A stretch of DNA of 64,000 nt from Methylophilaceae bacterium (GCA_013141125.1 JABFRO010000001.1:1860001-1924000); one strand, 5' to 3'; positions 8,989-19,290 are shown, numbered from the stretch's first letter. The notes: generated by a model not told the origin, from the letters alone. Numbers and translations are program-made.

Positions 8989-10671
8989 TTGAAAGCACAT
9001 CTTACAGAATTACTCACCTTAGCCGCAAAAAGCATTGCTCCTGAAGGCAGCAACGTTGGCACTTTGGATATTCAGCTGGAGCGCCCCAAAACGGCGCAAC
9101 ACGGCGATTGGGCGACCAATCTGGCGATGACATTGGCCAAGCCGCTACGTCAAAATCCACGCGCGATTGCGGAAGCCCTGATTAAAGCCTTGCCTGCTTC
9201 CGCTTATTTGGGAAAAGTGGAAATCGCCGGAGCTGGTTTCATCAATTTCTTTTTAAATGCCAAAGCCAAACAAGCGGTGGTCGGCCTGATTTTCCAGCAA
9301 ACTGAGCGTTTTGGTCATAACGATACCGGCCATGATGCCGCTGGAACGCCGCGCAAGGTGCAGGTGGAATTTGTTTCCGCCAACCCCACCGGCCCCCTGC
9401 ATGTTGGGCATGGACGCGGAGCCGCTGTGGGCGATTGCCTGGCGCGATTATTGCAGGCGGACGGCTGGGATGTGACGCGCGAATTTTATTATAACGATGC
9501 CGGGGTGCAGATTGATAATCTCACCAAATCCGTGCAATCGCGCTGCCACGGCCTCACGCCTGAGGACGCAGGATGGCCTGAAGATGGCTATCGCGGTGAT
9601 TATATTGCCGATGTGGCCGCCGCTTATCTGGCAAAAGCCACCGTGGTGGCAGATGATGTTCAGGTCACGGCCAGTGGCGATATTGAAGATGCGGTGGCTA
9701 TTCGTCATTTTGCCGTGGCTTATTTGCGCCATGAGCAAGATCTGGATTTGCGCGCTTTCGGTATCAAATTTGATGTATTTTCGCTGGAATCCGCGCTCTA
9801 TACCGAAGGCAAAGTTGAAAATACGGTAAAAAGTCTGATCGCCAGCGGTCATACCTATGAGCTGGATGCCGCGCTGTGGTTACGCACCACCGATTTTGGC
9901 GATGATAAAGACCGCGTCATGCGCAAAACCGATGGCGGTTATACCTATTTTGTGCCGGATGTAGCCTACCATGTGGATAAATGGCAGCGCGGCTTTGCCC
10001 GTGTTATCAATGAACAGGGTGCCGACCATCACAGCACGATTACCCGTGTGCGTGCCGGTTTGCAGGCCTTGGATATTGGCATTCCACTAGGTTGGCCGGA
10101 TTATGTATTGCATCAAATGGTGACCGTGATGCGCGGCGGCGAGGAAGTCAAACTCTCCAAGCGTGCGGGTAGCTATGTCACTCTGCGAGATTTGATTGAA
10201 GAAGTCGGCTGCGATGCCACGCGCTACTTTTTGGCCGCGCGCCGTGCCGATTCACAACTGGTGTTTGATATTGATCTGGCGCGTGCGCAAACCAATGATA
10301 ATCCAGTGTATTACATTCAATATGCCCACGCGCGTATTTGCAGTGTGTTGAACCAGTGGGGCGGTAAGGTGGAAAGCTTGCAACATGCGGATTTAAGTCC
10401 GTTGCAAGCGGTTCATGAAGCCGCGCTAATGCAGCGATTAAGCGAATTTCCTGAAATTGTAAAAGCCGCTGCGCAAGAGCTGGCACCGCATATGATTGCC
10501 AATTATCTGAAAGAATTAGCCAGTGATTTGCACAGCTACTACAATGCTGAGCAGTTTCTGGTAGAAAATGAAGCCTTGAAACTGGCACGCATGGCACTTA
10601 TCAGCGCAACCCGGCAAGTTTTAAAAAATGGCTTGAATCTGCTGGGTGTCCGTGCGCCAGAAAAAATGTAA
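8989..10671 (+). CDS. argS: Arginyl-tRNA synthetase
   Basis: A class I aminoacyl-tRNA synthetase of 560 residues. The N-terminal Add-1 domain is followed by the HIGH-type motif in [12 protein letters not shown] (about 132-143) and a KMSKS-like loop KLSKRAG (about 387). The C-terminal DALR anticodon-binding domain ends in [10 protein letters not shown], the typical end of bacterial ArgRS. The start is taken as TTG at 8989, because the nearby ATG at 8952 is out of frame and no in-frame ATG precedes the conserved region; the ribosome site is weak. Confidence 0.95.
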   Translation: MKAHLTELLTLAAKSIAPEGSNVGTLDIQLERPKTAQHGDWATNLAMTLAKPLRQNPRAIAEALIKALPASAYLGKVEIAGAGFINFFLNAKAKQAVVGLIFQQTERFGHNDTGHDAAGTPRKVQVEFVSANPTGPLHVGHGRGAAVGDCLARLLQADGWDVTREFYYNDAGVQIDNLTKSVQSRCHGLTPEDAGWPEDGYRGDYIADVAAAYLAKATVVADDVQVTASGDIEDAVAIRHFAVAYLRHEQDLDLRAFGIKFDVFSLESALYTEGKVENTVKSLIASGHTYELDAALWLRTTDFGDDKDRVMRKTDGGYTYFVPDVAYHVDKWQRGFARVINEQGADHHSTITRVRAGLQALDIGIPLGWPDYVLHQMVTVMRGGEEVKLSKRAGSYVTLRDLIEEVGCDATRYFLAARRADSQLVFDIDLARAQTNDNPVYYIQYAHARICSVLNQWGGKVESLQHADLSPLQAVHEAALMQRLSEFPEIVKAAAQELAPHMIANYLKELASDLHSYYNAEQFLVENEALKLARMALISATRQVLKNGLNLLGVRAPEKM

Positions 10672-10708
10672 CCCAGACAATTATGTCATTAAAGTTTAAG
10701 GAAAAGCC

Positions 10709-11347
10709 GTGAGTCGAGATTACAAACCAGCACCAGCCAGAACCAAGCGCGCCAGTAAAGGCAGTCCTTTTGTTAGCGGGCTGTTGGTTGGGTTGATGTT
10801 AGGCGTAGGCTTATCAGTCGGGGTGGCCGTCTGGATACAAGGTGGTGATAGCCCTTTTTCCCACAAAGACAAAGTGGCTGAAGATGCACCTGCTGAAGGT
10901 TTAAGCAAACCAGCCAAAGAAAAATCCACCAAAGGTCAAGAAGCGAGTGCTCTGCCTAAAGGGGATAATGAGGGCAAGGCAAGCACAGAAAAGCCTAGAT
11001 TTGATTTCTACACCATTCTGCCTGGTACCGAAAATCAGGTAACAGAACAGGAAATCAAGCAGAAGGAAGAGCCCGCCGCACCACCTGTAATTAGCGAAAG
11101 TTATTATTTGCAAATAGGCTCTTATCAAACCGAAGATGAAGCCGACAACATGAAAGCCAAGCTGGCACTGCAGGGTGTTGAGGCGCTCGTGCAAACCGCA
11201 GAAATACCGGATAAGGGCGTGTGGCATCGGGTGCGCGTAGGCCCGTTTACGGAACTGGATCAAATGAACAAGACTCGAAGTGAATTGGTCGCGAATGGCT
11301 TCAAGACCGATTTAATTAAAGTGCGTAGCAAAATACCCAAGCAATAG
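10709..11347 (+). CDS. SPOR-domain membrane protein (FtsN-like)
   Basis: A 212-residue bitopic inner-membrane protein that starts with GTG. A basic cytoplasmic head (to about residue 23) precedes one transmembrane segment (about 24-44, VSGLLVGLMLGVGLSVGV), then a charged, low-complexity periplasmic linker rich in Lys, Glu and Ala, then a SPOR domain at about 128-208 (YYLQIGSYQTEDEADNMKAK). The layout resembles FtsN, which activates septal peptidoglycan synthesis, but the short FtsN activation segment cannot be confirmed by eye. It lies between argS and dsbA, a common betaproteobacterial arrangement. Confidence 0.88.
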   Translation: MSRDYKPAPARTKRASKGSPFVSGLLVGLMLGVGLSVGVAVWIQGGDSPFSHKDKVAEDAPAEGLSKPAKEKSTKGQEASALPKGDNEGKASTEKPRFDFYTILPGTENQVTEQEIKQKEEPAAPPVISESYYLQIGSYQTEDEADNMKAKLALQGVEALVQTAEIPDKGVWHRVRVGPFTELDQMNKTRSELVANGFKTDLIKVRSKIPKQ

Positions 11348-11392
11348 CCAGGCCATTCAACTTTTTCAACAAACTAATCAAGAGGATAACTC

Positions 11393-12031
11393 ATGAAAAA
11401 CCTGTTAGCTGTATTACTGCTGTTTTTTACCGTCAATACCATGGCTGAAGGTGCCTCCTCTGTTCCGCAGATGGGTAAGGAATATGATCAAACTACACAA
11501 ATTATTGCTACTGCTAATCCAGCAAAAATTGAAGTCATTGAATTGTTCTGGTACGGCTGCTCGCATTGCTACAATTTTGAGCCGACTGTTACTAGCTGGG
11601 TTAAGAGCTTGTCTAAAGATGTCACCTTCAAACGTGTTCCCGGTTTGCCTAATCCAAGCTGGGCTCCTATGGCTAAAACCCATTACGCCCTGGAGGCGCT
11701 AGGCTTAACGGAAAAACTTCATGCCAAACTATTTGAGGCCATACATAAGCAAAAAACACTGGATCCCACCAATGAGCTTGCCGCTATTGATTGGATTACC
11801 AAAGAAAGCGGTTTAAATCGCAAAAAAGTACAGGAAGCTTTTAATTCATTTTCAACCAGTACGCAGCTTAATCGAGCCGCGCAAATATTCCGCGCTTCTG
11901 GTGCGACAGGCGTTCCCAGCTTGGTGATTGATGGCAAATACATCACTTCGCTATCTACAACCAATAGCAATGAGGAATTGGTTAGAGTTGCCAATTACTT
12001 AATTAATCAGGCACGTAACGCAAAAAAGTAA
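11393..12031 (+). CDS. dsbA: Thiol:disulfide interchange protein DsbA
   Basis: A periplasmic thiol oxidase that introduces disulfides into exported proteins. The 212-residue precursor has a signal peptide ending at about residue 18 (VNTMA). The thioredoxin-fold active site is FWYGCSHCYNFEP with Cys56 and Cys59; the intervening dipeptide is Ser-His rather than the more usual Pro-His. The cis-proline loop is ATGVPSLVIDG. The helical insertion lies between these two. A good ribosome site (AGAGG) precedes the start. DsbB was not seen in the window. Confidence 0.93.
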   Translation: MKNLLAVLLLFFTVNTMAEGASSVPQMGKEYDQTTQIIATANPAKIEVIELFWYGCSHCYNFEPTVTSWVKSLSKDVTFKRVPGLPNPSWAPMAKTHYALEALGLTEKLHAKLFEAIHKQKTLDPTNELAAIDWITKESGLNRKKVQEAFNSFSTSTQLNRAAQIFRASGATGVPSLVIDGKYITSLSTTNSNEELVRVANYLINQARNAKK

Positions 12032-12086
12032 TGGGGTCACCCGCACCCTCACTGGCAACAAAATTACCAAAAATTGCAGCGCAAAA

Positions 12087-12857
12087 ATGAAAATATTCAT
12101 TACCGGCGCTTCCAGTGGCATAGGTGCAGCGCTGGCAGAACATTATGCCAATCTAGGAGCGACCTTGGGCTTGGTGGCGCGGCGCGGTGAGATGCTGGAG
12201 GCGTTAAAGACAAAATTAAACACGCCGGTTGCGCTTTATGTAGTGGATGTCAGCGATGCAGTAGCACTGCAACAAGCAGCACAAGATTTTATGCAGCGTT
12301 TTGGTGCGCCCGATATTGTGATTGCCAATGCCGGGGTAAGTGCCGGTACCTTGACGGAATGCAAAGAAGATCTTCCGGCGTTTCGCAAGATCATGGAAAT
12401 CAATGTGCTGGGCATGGTAAATACGTTCCAGCCATTTATTGCGGCCATGGCTACACAGGCCATAAATTTAAAAGATAAGCCCAAGCTGGTGGGCATATCC
12501 AGCGTTGCAGGCATACGCGGGCTGCCGGGTTCCGGGGCCTATAGCGCATCCAAGGCGGCGGCGATTAATTATCTGGAAAGTTTGCGCGTTGAAATGCGCA
12601 GCCTTAATATCGCGGTCATTACCATAGCGCCTGGCTATATCAAAACGCCGATGACTGACATTAATGCGTTTTATATGCCGTTTCTCATGGAGGCGGATGT
12701 GGCCGCCAGAAAAATGGCCGCCGCCATCCATAATAACCGGCGCTATGTTGTCATCCCCTGGCAAATGGGCATTCTGGGCAAATTGATTCAATTTATGCCG
12801 CGCGTGCTTTGGGATTGGATCATGAGCAAAGCTCCGCGTAAATCACGCTGGATTTAG
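12087..12857 (+). CDS. Short-chain dehydrogenase/reductase
   Basis: A 256-residue classical SDR oxidoreductase. The nucleotide-binding glycine motif TGASSGIG is at residues 6-13, NAG at about 85 and the catalytic Ser plus YSASK are around 145-160 (YSASKAAAINYLES). The C-terminal tail is more hydrophobic than average and ends with a basic segment (APRKSRW), suggesting membrane association. The substrate cannot be deduced. It lies 18 bases upstream of tsaB, probably in the same transcript. Confidence 0.88.
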   Translation: MKIFITGASSGIGAALAEHYANLGATLGLVARRGEMLEALKTKLNTPVALYVVDVSDAVALQQAAQDFMQRFGAPDIVIANAGVSAGTLTECKEDLPAFRKIMEINVLGMVNTFQPFIAAMATQAINLKDKPKLVGISSVAGIRGLPGSGAYSASKAAAINYLESLRVEMRSLNIAVITIAPGYIKTPMTDINAFYMPFLMEADVAARKMAAAIHNNRRYVVIPWQMGILGKLIQFMPRVLWDWIMSKAPRKSRWI

Positions 12858-12875
12858 ACAAGCGTACCTCCCCAC

Positions 12876-13571
12876 ATGAAAATTCTCGCTCTCGATACCT
12901 CCACTGAATATCTGTCACTGGCCTTATGGCTGGATGGTCAAATTTTGACGTACGATGTACTCGCCGGGCAATCGCATTCGCAGCTGATTTTGCCTGCACT
13001 ACGCGCGCTGTTAAATCAGGCTGAAATTTCATTGCAAGCTTTGGATGGCATTGCCTTTGGTGCCGGCCCCGGCTCTTTTACTGGCCTGCGTATTGCTTGT
13101 GGTATTGCACAAGGCTTGGCTTTTGGCGCAAATTTACCGGTGATTAGAGTGAGCACTTTGCTGGCCTTGGCGCATGCGGCTCACGCAAAAGATGTAGCTA
13201 GTCAGCACGTGATTGCCTGTTTGGATGCACGCATGGGTGAGGTGTATTTTGCCGCTTATGAAAAAACGGCTAGCGGATGGCATGAAGCTCTACCCGCTGC
13301 GCTTTACAAGCCCGAAGCGGTGCCGCCATTGTCCGGCCAAGGCTGGGTGGGCATAGGCAGTGGCTGGGCTACTTATGGCAACATTTTGCAATCTGTTTAT
13401 GCCGATCAGTTGGATTTGACTTTACCTGATGAACATCCCGGTGCGCTATCCATCGCTGAGCTTGCCCTGCCTTTATTTGCCGCCGGACAAGGGCGACCAG
13501 CTGCAGAAGCCGCACCGATTTACATCCGCAATAAAGTCGCACTCAAAATGAGCGAGCGCAACACATTGTGA
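12876..13571 (+). CDS. tsaB: tRNA threonylcarbamoyladenosine biosynthesis protein TsaB
   Basis: A 231-residue ASKHA-fold protein, the scaffold partner of TsaD and TsaE in making t6A37 in ANN-decoding tRNAs. The N-terminus ILALDTSTEYLSLALW and the motif GAGPGSFTGLRIACG are diagnostic. It lacks the metal-binding histidines of TsaD, as expected. Its stop overlaps the rimI start by four bases, and the tsaB-rimI pair is widely conserved. Confidence 0.95.
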   Translation: MKILALDTSTEYLSLALWLDGQILTYDVLAGQSHSQLILPALRALLNQAEISLQALDGIAFGAGPGSFTGLRIACGIAQGLAFGANLPVIRVSTLLALAHAAHAKDVASQHVIACLDARMGEVYFAAYEKTASGWHEALPAALYKPEAVPPLSGQGWVGIGSGWATYGNILQSVYADQLDLTLPDEHPGALSIAELALPLFAAGQGRPAAEAAPIYIRNKVALKMSERNTL

Positions 13572-14035
13572 ACAGCCCGCAATTACTAAACGCCGCATTA
13601 AAAATTCGCCCCATGCGCATGTCTGATCTGGATGTCGTGATGCAAATTGAGGCCGAGGTGCATGCCTACCCCTGGTCGCGCGGAAATTTCAGCGATTCTC
13701 TCAATTCCGGCTATCACTGCCTGCTCCTCGAACAAAAAGAAAAAATCATCGGTTATGCGCTGTTGATGATGGTGCTGGATGAAGCCCATTTGCTCAATAT
13801 CAGCATTGCCGCAGCCCAGCAAGGCTTGGGTTGCGGGCGCGCCTTATTGAGCCATCTGGTGCAGGTGGGTAAAAATCAGGGTGCCCTGAATATGTTTCTG
13901 GAAGTGCGTATTTCCAACCTGGCCGCCATCGGTCTCTATGAGAGCATGGGTTTTAATGAAATGGCGGTGCGTAAAGCTTATTACCAGGCCAAAAGTGGCC
14001 GCGAAGATGCTGTCTTGATGGGCTTGGCGCTATGA
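13568..14035 (+). CDS. rimI: Ribosomal protein S18-alanine N-acetyltransferase RimI
   Basis: A GNAT acetyltransferase of 155 residues that acetylates the N-terminal alanine of ribosomal protein S18 and possibly other proteins. The acetyl-CoA-binding motif A is QQGLGCGRALLSHL, preceded by HLLNISIA, and the C-terminal half has LEVRISNLAAIGLYESMGF, characteristic of RimI. It starts with GTG inside the end of tsaB and lies just upstream of the uracil-DNA glycosylase gene. Confidence 0.92.
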   Translation: MNSPQLLNAALKIRPMRMSDLDVVMQIEAEVHAYPWSRGNFSDSLNSGYHCLLLEQKEKIIGYALLMMVLDEAHLLNISIAAAQQGLGCGRALLSHLVQVGKNQGALNMFLEVRISNLAAIGLYESMGFNEMAVRKAYYQAKSGREDAVLMGLAL

Positions 14036-14045
14036 GTTGCAAATC

Positions 14046-14816
14046 ATGCGGCTAGGACGTGAGCAGGTATTGCGGGAGCTTGAATTGCTGCCGATGTGGA
14101 AACTTAAGCAAGCTGCCTTGCAAACAAAAGCGGTTCCTCAAGTTGCCGCTGAACCGGCTTCTGTTGCAGAGGCATTGCCAGAAGCCTCAGCCTTACCATC
14201 TATCATGGAGCCGTCCTCTGAGGATCGTAATGCCAGCATCGCCCAAATGGATTGGCAGGCGTTACAGTCATGCGTTTCACATTGTGAAGCCTGTGTTTTA
14301 TCCCAAACCCGCACGCAAACGGTGTTTGGTGTGGGCAACCCCAATGCCGAATGGATGTTCATAGGCGAAGCGCCCGGTATGGAGGAAGATCAGCAAGGCG
14401 TGCCTTTTGTCGGGCAAGCGGGTCATCTGCTGGATAATATGTTACTGGCCATGGCTTTGCAGCGCGGGCAAAACGTCTATATTAGCAATATCCTGAAATG
14501 CCGCCCGCCAGAAAACTGTGATCCGCATCGGGGAGAAATTACGCAGTGCGCCCCTTATTTGCAGCGGCAAGTAGCACTCATCAAGCCGCGCTTGATTATT
14601 GCGCTAGGTCGGGTGGCCGCCCAATCGCTACTCAATACGCAGGAAAATGTGGCAGATTTGCGCGGCAAGCAGCACGTATATCAGGACGTACCGGTGATAG
14701 TTACCTATCATCCGGCTTACTTATTACGCAACTTGCCGGACAAGGCCAAGGCATGGGACGATTTGTGTTACGCCAATAGCGTCATGCAAGGCTTGAAATC
14801 AGGTGTTTCATCCTGA
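14046..14816 (+). CDS. Uracil-DNA glycosylase, family 4 (iron-sulfur)
   Basis: Excises uracil from DNA in base excision repair. The catalytic domain (about 70-255) has family 4 motif [18 protein letters not shown] and motif [11 protein letters not shown]. Cluster cysteines are visible in the CEAC pair and in KCRPPENC and ITQC, in line with the [4Fe-4S] cluster of this family. The N-terminal ~65 residues form an Ala/Pro/Glu-rich linker after a short conserved head ([14 protein letters not shown]). ATG 14046 is preferred to TTG 14037 because it gives the conserved head directly. The gene follows rimI closely. The linked tsaB-rimI-udg order is common in Betaproteobacteria. Confidence 0.92.
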   Translation: MRLGREQVLRELELLPMWKLKQAALQTKAVPQVAAEPASVAEALPEASALPSIMEPSSEDRNASIAQMDWQALQSCVSHCEACVLSQTRTQTVFGVGNPNAEWMFIGEAPGMEEDQQGVPFVGQAGHLLDNMLLAMALQRGQNVYISNILKCRPPENCDPHRGEITQCAPYLQRQVALIKPRLIIALGRVAAQSLLNTQENVADLRGKQHVYQDVPVIVTYHPAYLLRNLPDKAKAWDDLCYANSVMQGLKSGVSS

Positions 14817-14853
14817 TTTAATGAAGGTCATAATGTAATCAAAGGAGCAGGAA

Positions 14854-15441
14854 ATGCAAAAGTTTTGGTTGAAAGTATTGGTAATGCTGATGGTGTTGAA
14901 TCTTTCCGGTTGCGGTTATAACGCCTTTCAATCTATGGACGAGCAGGTCAAGGCGGATTGGGCGGAAGTGCTGAACCAGTATCAGCGTCGCGCCGATTTG
15001 GTGCCGAATCTGGTCGCCACCGTGAAGGGCTATGCCGCACATGAAAAGGAAGTGCTGGAAGCCGTCGCCGTCGCGCGTTCAAAAGTGGGCAGCATTCAGG
15101 CCACGCCGGAACTGGTCAATGACGAAGCGGCATTTGCCAGATTTCAGGCCGCACAGGGGCAAATGACTTCTGCACTATCACGCTTGATGGCCGTTGCCGA
15201 AAATTATCCGCAATTGAAAGCCGATGCCGGTTTCCGTGATTTGCAGGCACAACTGGAAGGCACCGAGAATCGCGTCACCGTGGCACGCAATCGCTATATC
15301 AGTGCCGTCAAAGAATACAACATTGCCGTGCGCTCATTCCCGCAAAACCTGACAGCAATGATGTTTGATTACAAAACCAAGCCTTCATTTACTGTGGAAA
15401 ATGAAAAAGCCATCTCTACCCCGCCCAAAGTTGCATTTTAG
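14854..15441 (+). CDS. lemA: LemA family lipoprotein
   Basis: A 195-residue LemA-type protein, probably membrane-attached through a lipobox-like LSGC (Cys20) after a hydrophobic N-terminus. The core is helical, with the family motif QVKADWAEVLNQYQRRADLVPNL at about 32-54 and VTVARNRYISAVKEYN near 142-157. The exact role is unknown; it is usually encoded with TPM-domain proteins, as here. A clear ribosome site AAAGGAG precedes the ATG. Confidence 0.93.
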   Translation: MQKFWLKVLVMLMVLNLSGCGYNAFQSMDEQVKADWAEVLNQYQRRADLVPNLVATVKGYAAHEKEVLEAVAVARSKVGSIQATPELVNDEAAFARFQAAQGQMTSALSRLMAVAENYPQLKADAGFRDLQAQLEGTENRVTVARNRYISAVKEYNIAVRSFPQNLTAMMFDYKTKPSFTVENEKAISTPPKVAF

Positions 15442-15459
15442 ACAGCGGCGTTTTAGTGG

Positions 15460-16386
15460 ATGATGAAACTGCATAAACCATTCGGATTGGATCGGCTGAA
15501 ACGCGGCACCAATGCCATGCTGTTGTGCGCACTGGTTTTTTTAGGCACGCAAGTAGCGCATGCCGCAGATAAAGCTGCGACAGAAGTGGCTGTGCCAGCG
15601 CTGGTCAATCGCGTTACCGATCTCACCAATATCCTGAGCGCAGAGCAACAAGCCAGCCTGGAAGCCAAGCTACAGCAATTCGAGCAGCAAAAAGGCAGTC
15701 AGATTGCCATCCTCCTGTTGCCCAGCACGCAGCCGGAAGATATTGCGCAATATGCCTTGCGTGTGGCGGAGGCCTGGAAATTGGGTCGCAAGAAAGTGGA
15801 TGATGGCATATTGATCGTCGTAGCAAAAAATGACCGCAAATCCCGCATAGAAGTGGGTTATGGCCTGGAAGGGGTTGTACCTGATGCGATAGCCAAGCGT
15901 ATTGTTGCCGAAGTCATGGCTCCCCACTTCAAACAGGGCGATTTTTATGGCGGATTGGATAGTGCGACCGACAAGCTAATCAGTCTGGTTAATGGAGAAA
16001 CTTTGCCGCCACCTGACCAGAGTCAGGCTGGCAGCGACCAGTGGCAAAACTTGCTGCCAGCCAGCCTGTTCGGCGGACTCATATTGGCTGGTGTTATGCG
16101 CGCAATATTCGGCAACTTCCTCGGCGGTGTCATCAATGGCGGTCTAATAGGCGTAGCGGTGTGGGTACTGGGCGGCGGCTTGATTGTGGCTCTGGTATTG
16201 GCGCTGGTAGCGTTTTTTGTCACCATGATGGGTGGCTTGGGAGCTGTCAATGGCAGAGGCGGGCGTGGTGGAGGCTTTGGAGGTGGTTTCGGCAGTGGCG
16301 GCTTCGGTAGCGGCAGTTCTTCCAGCGGTAGCTTTGGCGGTGGCGGCGGTGGTTTCGGCGGCGGCGGTGCTTCGGGTGACTGGTAA
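15460..16386 (+). CDS. TPM-domain protein with glycine-rich tail (YgcG-like)
   Basis: A 308-residue membrane protein. A signal-like hydrophobic segment (about 20-36) precedes a TPM domain (about 48-175: VTDLTNILSAEQQASLEAKL, GSQIAILLLPSTQPEDIAQYAL, DDGILIVVAKNDRKSRIEVGYGLEG). Two transmembrane stretches follow at about 200-265, and a glycine/serine-rich tail ends in GASGDW. This tail is common in the family. It follows lemA by 18 bases and overlaps the next TPM gene, so the three genes probably act together in envelope maintenance; the molecular role is not known. Confidence 0.9.
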   Translation: MMKLHKPFGLDRLKRGTNAMLLCALVFLGTQVAHAADKAATEVAVPALVNRVTDLTNILSAEQQASLEAKLQQFEQQKGSQIAILLLPSTQPEDIAQYALRVAEAWKLGRKKVDDGILIVVAKNDRKSRIEVGYGLEGVVPDAIAKRIVAEVMAPHFKQGDFYGGLDSATDKLISLVNGETLPPPDQSQAGSDQWQNLLPASLFGGLILAGVMRAIFGNFLGGVINGGLIGVAVWVLGGGLIVALVLALVAFFVTMMGGLGAVNGRGGRGGGFGGGFGSGGFGSGSSSSGSFGGGGGGFGGGGASGDW

Positions 16387-16886
16387 TGATGAAAATTAAA
16401 CGATTCCTGCGGCATCTGTTTACTACTCCGCGTTATGTGCATCGCCACTTCTCCAAGGCGGCATTACAAAACATAGAACAAGCCATCCAAAAAAGCGAAT
16501 TTCTGCATACAGGTGAAATACGTTTTGTGGTGGAATCAGCCTTGCATCCTTATGCACTATGGCAAAATGAGACACCCAAAAAGCGTGCGCTTGAGCTTTT
16601 TGCACAACTGGGCATTTGGGATACAGCGCAGAATAATGGTGTGCTGATTTATTTACTTCTCGCAGATAGGGATGTTGAAATCATCGCCGATCGCGGCGTG
16701 CATGGTCATGTGGGCACGCAAGGTTGGGATACCATCTGCCGCGCCATGGAGCAAGAGTTCCGTCAGGGGCAATTTGAAGCCGGTGTGGTGGAAGGCGTAA
16801 CGCAAATTGGCAAATTGCTACAGCAGCACTTTCCGGTGGATGCGCAAAATGCCAACGAGTTGCCAGATAAGTCCATAATTTTATAA
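16386..16886 (+). CDS. Second TPM-domain protein
   Basis: A 166-residue protein with the TPM fold but no signal peptide or membrane segment. It has GEIRFVVESAL, a tryptophan-aspartate helix and NNGVLIYLLLADRDVEIIADRGVHG, the counterpart of the GILIVVAKNDRK region in the preceding gene, then the FRQGQFEAGVVEGVTQIGKLL helix. The start overlaps the previous stop. The basic N-terminus (KIKRFLRHLF) could contact membrane. A lemA-TPM-TPM arrangement recurs in Betaproteobacteria. Confidence 0.85.
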   Translation: MMKIKRFLRHLFTTPRYVHRHFSKAALQNIEQAIQKSEFLHTGEIRFVVESALHPYALWQNETPKKRALELFAQLGIWDTAQNNGVLIYLLLADRDVEIIADRGVHGHVGTQGWDTICRAMEQEFRQGQFEAGVVEGVTQIGKLLQQHFPVDAQNANELPDKSIIL

Positions 16887-16993
16887 GCAGTCTGTAGCAA
16901 AGCCAGGCTTCCCCGCGCATCCCTCCGGTTTCAATTCAAGCAGTTTCGCTATAAAATCCGCCCTTATCATTTTGTTTCCGAAAAGAATTGTCC

Positions 16994-18703
16994 ATGCGTG
17001 CATCCCAGTTTTTTCTTGCCACCCTCAAAGAAGCCCCTGCTGAAGCCGAACTTGTCAGCCATCGTTTGATGTTACGCGCCGGACTCATCAAGCGCCTGGG
17101 CTCTGGGCTTTACAGCTGGATGCCACTAGGCTTGCGCGTGTTGCGCAAAGTGGAAGCCATCGTGCGTGATGAAATGAACAAAGCCGGTGCGCTGGAATTG
17201 CTGATGCCAGCGGTGCAGCCCAAAGAGCTGTGGGAAGAAACCGGGCGCTGGGCAGTTTTTGGCCCGCAAATGCTTAAAATACGCGACCGCCACGAACGTG
17301 AATTTTGCTTTGGCCCCACGCATGAAGAGGTCATTACCGATATTGCACGCAAGGAAATTCGCTCTTACAAGCAGTTGCCGCTTAATTTTTACCAGATTCA
17401 AACCAAATTCCGCGACGAGATTCGCCCACGCTTCGGCGTGATGCGCGCGCGCGAATTTGTCATGAAAGATGCCTATTCTTTCCACACCAGTCTGGATTCT
17501 TTGCAATCTACTTATGAGGTGATGTATCAGGCCTACAGCAATGTGTTCAACCGACTGGGACTCAAGTTTCGTGCGGTCAAAGCCGATACCGGAGCTATAG
17601 GTGGCGATGGTTCGCATGAATTTCATGTGTTGGCCGATTCGGGTGAAGATGCCTTGGCTTATTGCCCGGATTCCGATTATGCCGCCAACGTGGAACTGGC
17701 CGAGGCTTTTGTGCCTGAACAAAATCGCGCTATGGCAACGGAATCAATCACTGAAATAGACACACCAAAACAGACTACATGTGAAGATGTAGCCGCGCTA
17801 CTAGGCGTTAGTATTCAATGTACAGTCAAAGCGATTGCCTTGATTGCAGACAGCCGGTTTTATTTGCTGCTGTTGCGCGGTGACCATAGCTTAAACGAAA
17901 TCAAAGCCGCCAAGTTGCCGGGTTTGGCTGATTTTCACTTCGCCAGTGAAGAGGAAATCCGCAATCATTTGAATTGTCCTCCCGGATTTATCGGCCCGGT
18001 TGGCGTAGATGCGGATGTGCAAGTAATTGCGGATAAAACGGTCGCCGTCATGAGCGATTTTATTTGTGGTGCCAATAAGCCAAAATTTCATTTACGCGGC
18101 GTAAATTTTGGACGTGATCTACCGGAGCCAGTGCTGGTGGCCGATATTAGAAATGTGGTGGCAACCGATGCCAGCCCTGATGGCAAGGGTCAATTAGAAT
18201 TATGTCGCGGCATTGAAGTCGGTCATATTTTTCAATTGCGCACCAAATATGCAGAGGCGATGAATGCGACTTATCTGGATGAAAATGGTCAGACCAAGAT
18301 TATGGAAATGGGCTGTTACGGCATAGGCGTTTCACGCATTGTGGGCGCGGCCATTGAACAAGGTAATGATGCACGTGGAATTGTATTTCCCGCCAGTATG
18401 GCTCCGTTTCAAGTGGCAATAGCCGCCATAGGTTTTGACAAGAGCGAAGCTGTGCGCGAAGCCGCGCTAAAACTGCATAATGAGTTGCAAGCTGCTGGTA
18501 TAGATGTATTGCTGGATGACAGGGGCGAGCGTCCGGGCGTGATGTTTGCCGATTTGGAATTGATTGGCATCCCGCATCGCATTGTCGTTGGCGAGCGTGG
18601 CCTAAAAGAAAATCAGGTTGAATATCAGGCGCGTACTGAAAGCACAGCGCAAACGGTATCTTTGAATGATATTGTAAGTAAATTACAGAGGGAGCTATGC
18701 TGA
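16994..18703 (+). CDS. proS: Prolyl-tRNA synthetase
   Basis: A class II aminoacyl-tRNA synthetase of 569 residues of the bacterial type with an internal YbaK-like editing insertion (about 220-400). Motif 2 and 3 regions are seen as [22 protein letters not shown] and [19 protein letters not shown], and the C-terminal anticodon-binding domain has [18 protein letters not shown]. The start is ATG 16994, giving [15 protein letters not shown], which matches the family's N-terminus; a TTG two codons upstream is less likely. The end overlaps the next gene by seven bases. Confidence 0.95.
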   Translation: MRASQFFLATLKEAPAEAELVSHRLMLRAGLIKRLGSGLYSWMPLGLRVLRKVEAIVRDEMNKAGALELLMPAVQPKELWEETGRWAVFGPQMLKIRDRHEREFCFGPTHEEVITDIARKEIRSYKQLPLNFYQIQTKFRDEIRPRFGVMRAREFVMKDAYSFHTSLDSLQSTYEVMYQAYSNVFNRLGLKFRAVKADTGAIGGDGSHEFHVLADSGEDALAYCPDSDYAANVELAEAFVPEQNRAMATESITEIDTPKQTTCEDVAALLGVSIQCTVKAIALIADSRFYLLLLRGDHSLNEIKAAKLPGLADFHFASEEEIRNHLNCPPGFIGPVGVDADVQVIADKTVAVMSDFICGANKPKFHLRGVNFGRDLPEPVLVADIRNVVATDASPDGKGQLELCRGIEVGHIFQLRTKYAEAMNATYLDENGQTKIMEMGCYGIGVSRIVGAAIEQGNDARGIVFPASMAPFQVAIAAIGFDKSEAVREAALKLHNELQAAGIDVLLDDRGERPGVMFADLELIGIPHRIVVGERGLKENQVEYQARTESTAQTVSLNDIVSKLQRELC

Positions 18704-19290
18704 AACATAATTTAATTGGATTGATTTGTACTGTGATTCTCGTATTTTCTGCACATGCAATAGCAGGAAGACAATCCGAGCAACCCTTATCCAACAGCGT
18801 CAAAGCCATGATGCAACGCTCTATAAGCGATAGCGCAGCCCCCAAACTGATATTTGACAATGAAGCTGAAGGCCGAAACTGGCTGGAAGATATGTCCAGG
18901 CGTCTGCAAAAACGTATGCCAGATCAAACCATGCGCGAGGATTTTTTGCGCACGGTGCATTATGAAGCGACCAGAGCCGGGCTGGATCCGCAGATGATTT
19001 TAGGCCTGATTCAAGTGGAAAGTGGCTTCAAAAAATATGCAGTATCTTCAGTCGGCGCACGCGGGTTTATGCAAGTCATGCCATTTTGGGTCAATAGCAT
19101 AGGGGCCTCCGATCATGACTTGTTTCACCTGCGTCTCAGCTTGCGTTATGGGTGTACCATTCTTAGACACTATCTGGACATTGAAAAAGGTGATTTATTC
19201 CGCGCACTTGGTCGATACAATGGCAGTTTGGGACAAGCGCAATATCCCAACATGGTGGTGGGTGCTTGGCATAAAAACTGGAGCTACTAA
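18697..19290 (+). CDS. Lytic transglycosylase, SLT domain
   Basis: A 197-residue secreted murein hydrolase. A signal peptide covers about residues 1-23 ([13 protein letters not shown]). The SLT domain (about 85-195) has the catalytic glutamate Glu108 in [13 protein letters not shown], then [13 protein letters not shown] and [12 protein letters not shown]. It cleaves glycan strands with formation of 1,6-anhydro-muramic acid. Its ATG lies inside the end of proS, giving translational coupling. It is followed by the rplM promoter. Confidence 0.92.
   Translation: MLKHNLIGLICTVILVFSAHAIAGRQSEQPLSNSVKAMMQRSISDSAAPKLIFDNEAEGRNWLEDMSRRLQKRMPDQTMREDFLRTVHYEATRAGLDPQMILGLIQVESGFKKYAVSSVGARGFMQVMPFWVNSIGASDHDLFHLRLSLRYGCTILRHYLDIEKGDLFRALGRYNGSLGQAQYPNMVVGAWHKNWSY

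Noticed and set aside
16023-16448. A 141-residue proline-rich minus-strand frame
   Set aside because: It is the antisense of the glycine-rich tail of the TPM gene; the poly-proline arises from reading glycine codons backwards.
16945-16956. TATAAA as -10 box of a proS promoter
   Set aside because: No acceptable -35 hexamer lies 16-18 bases upstream, so it was not listed as a promoter.
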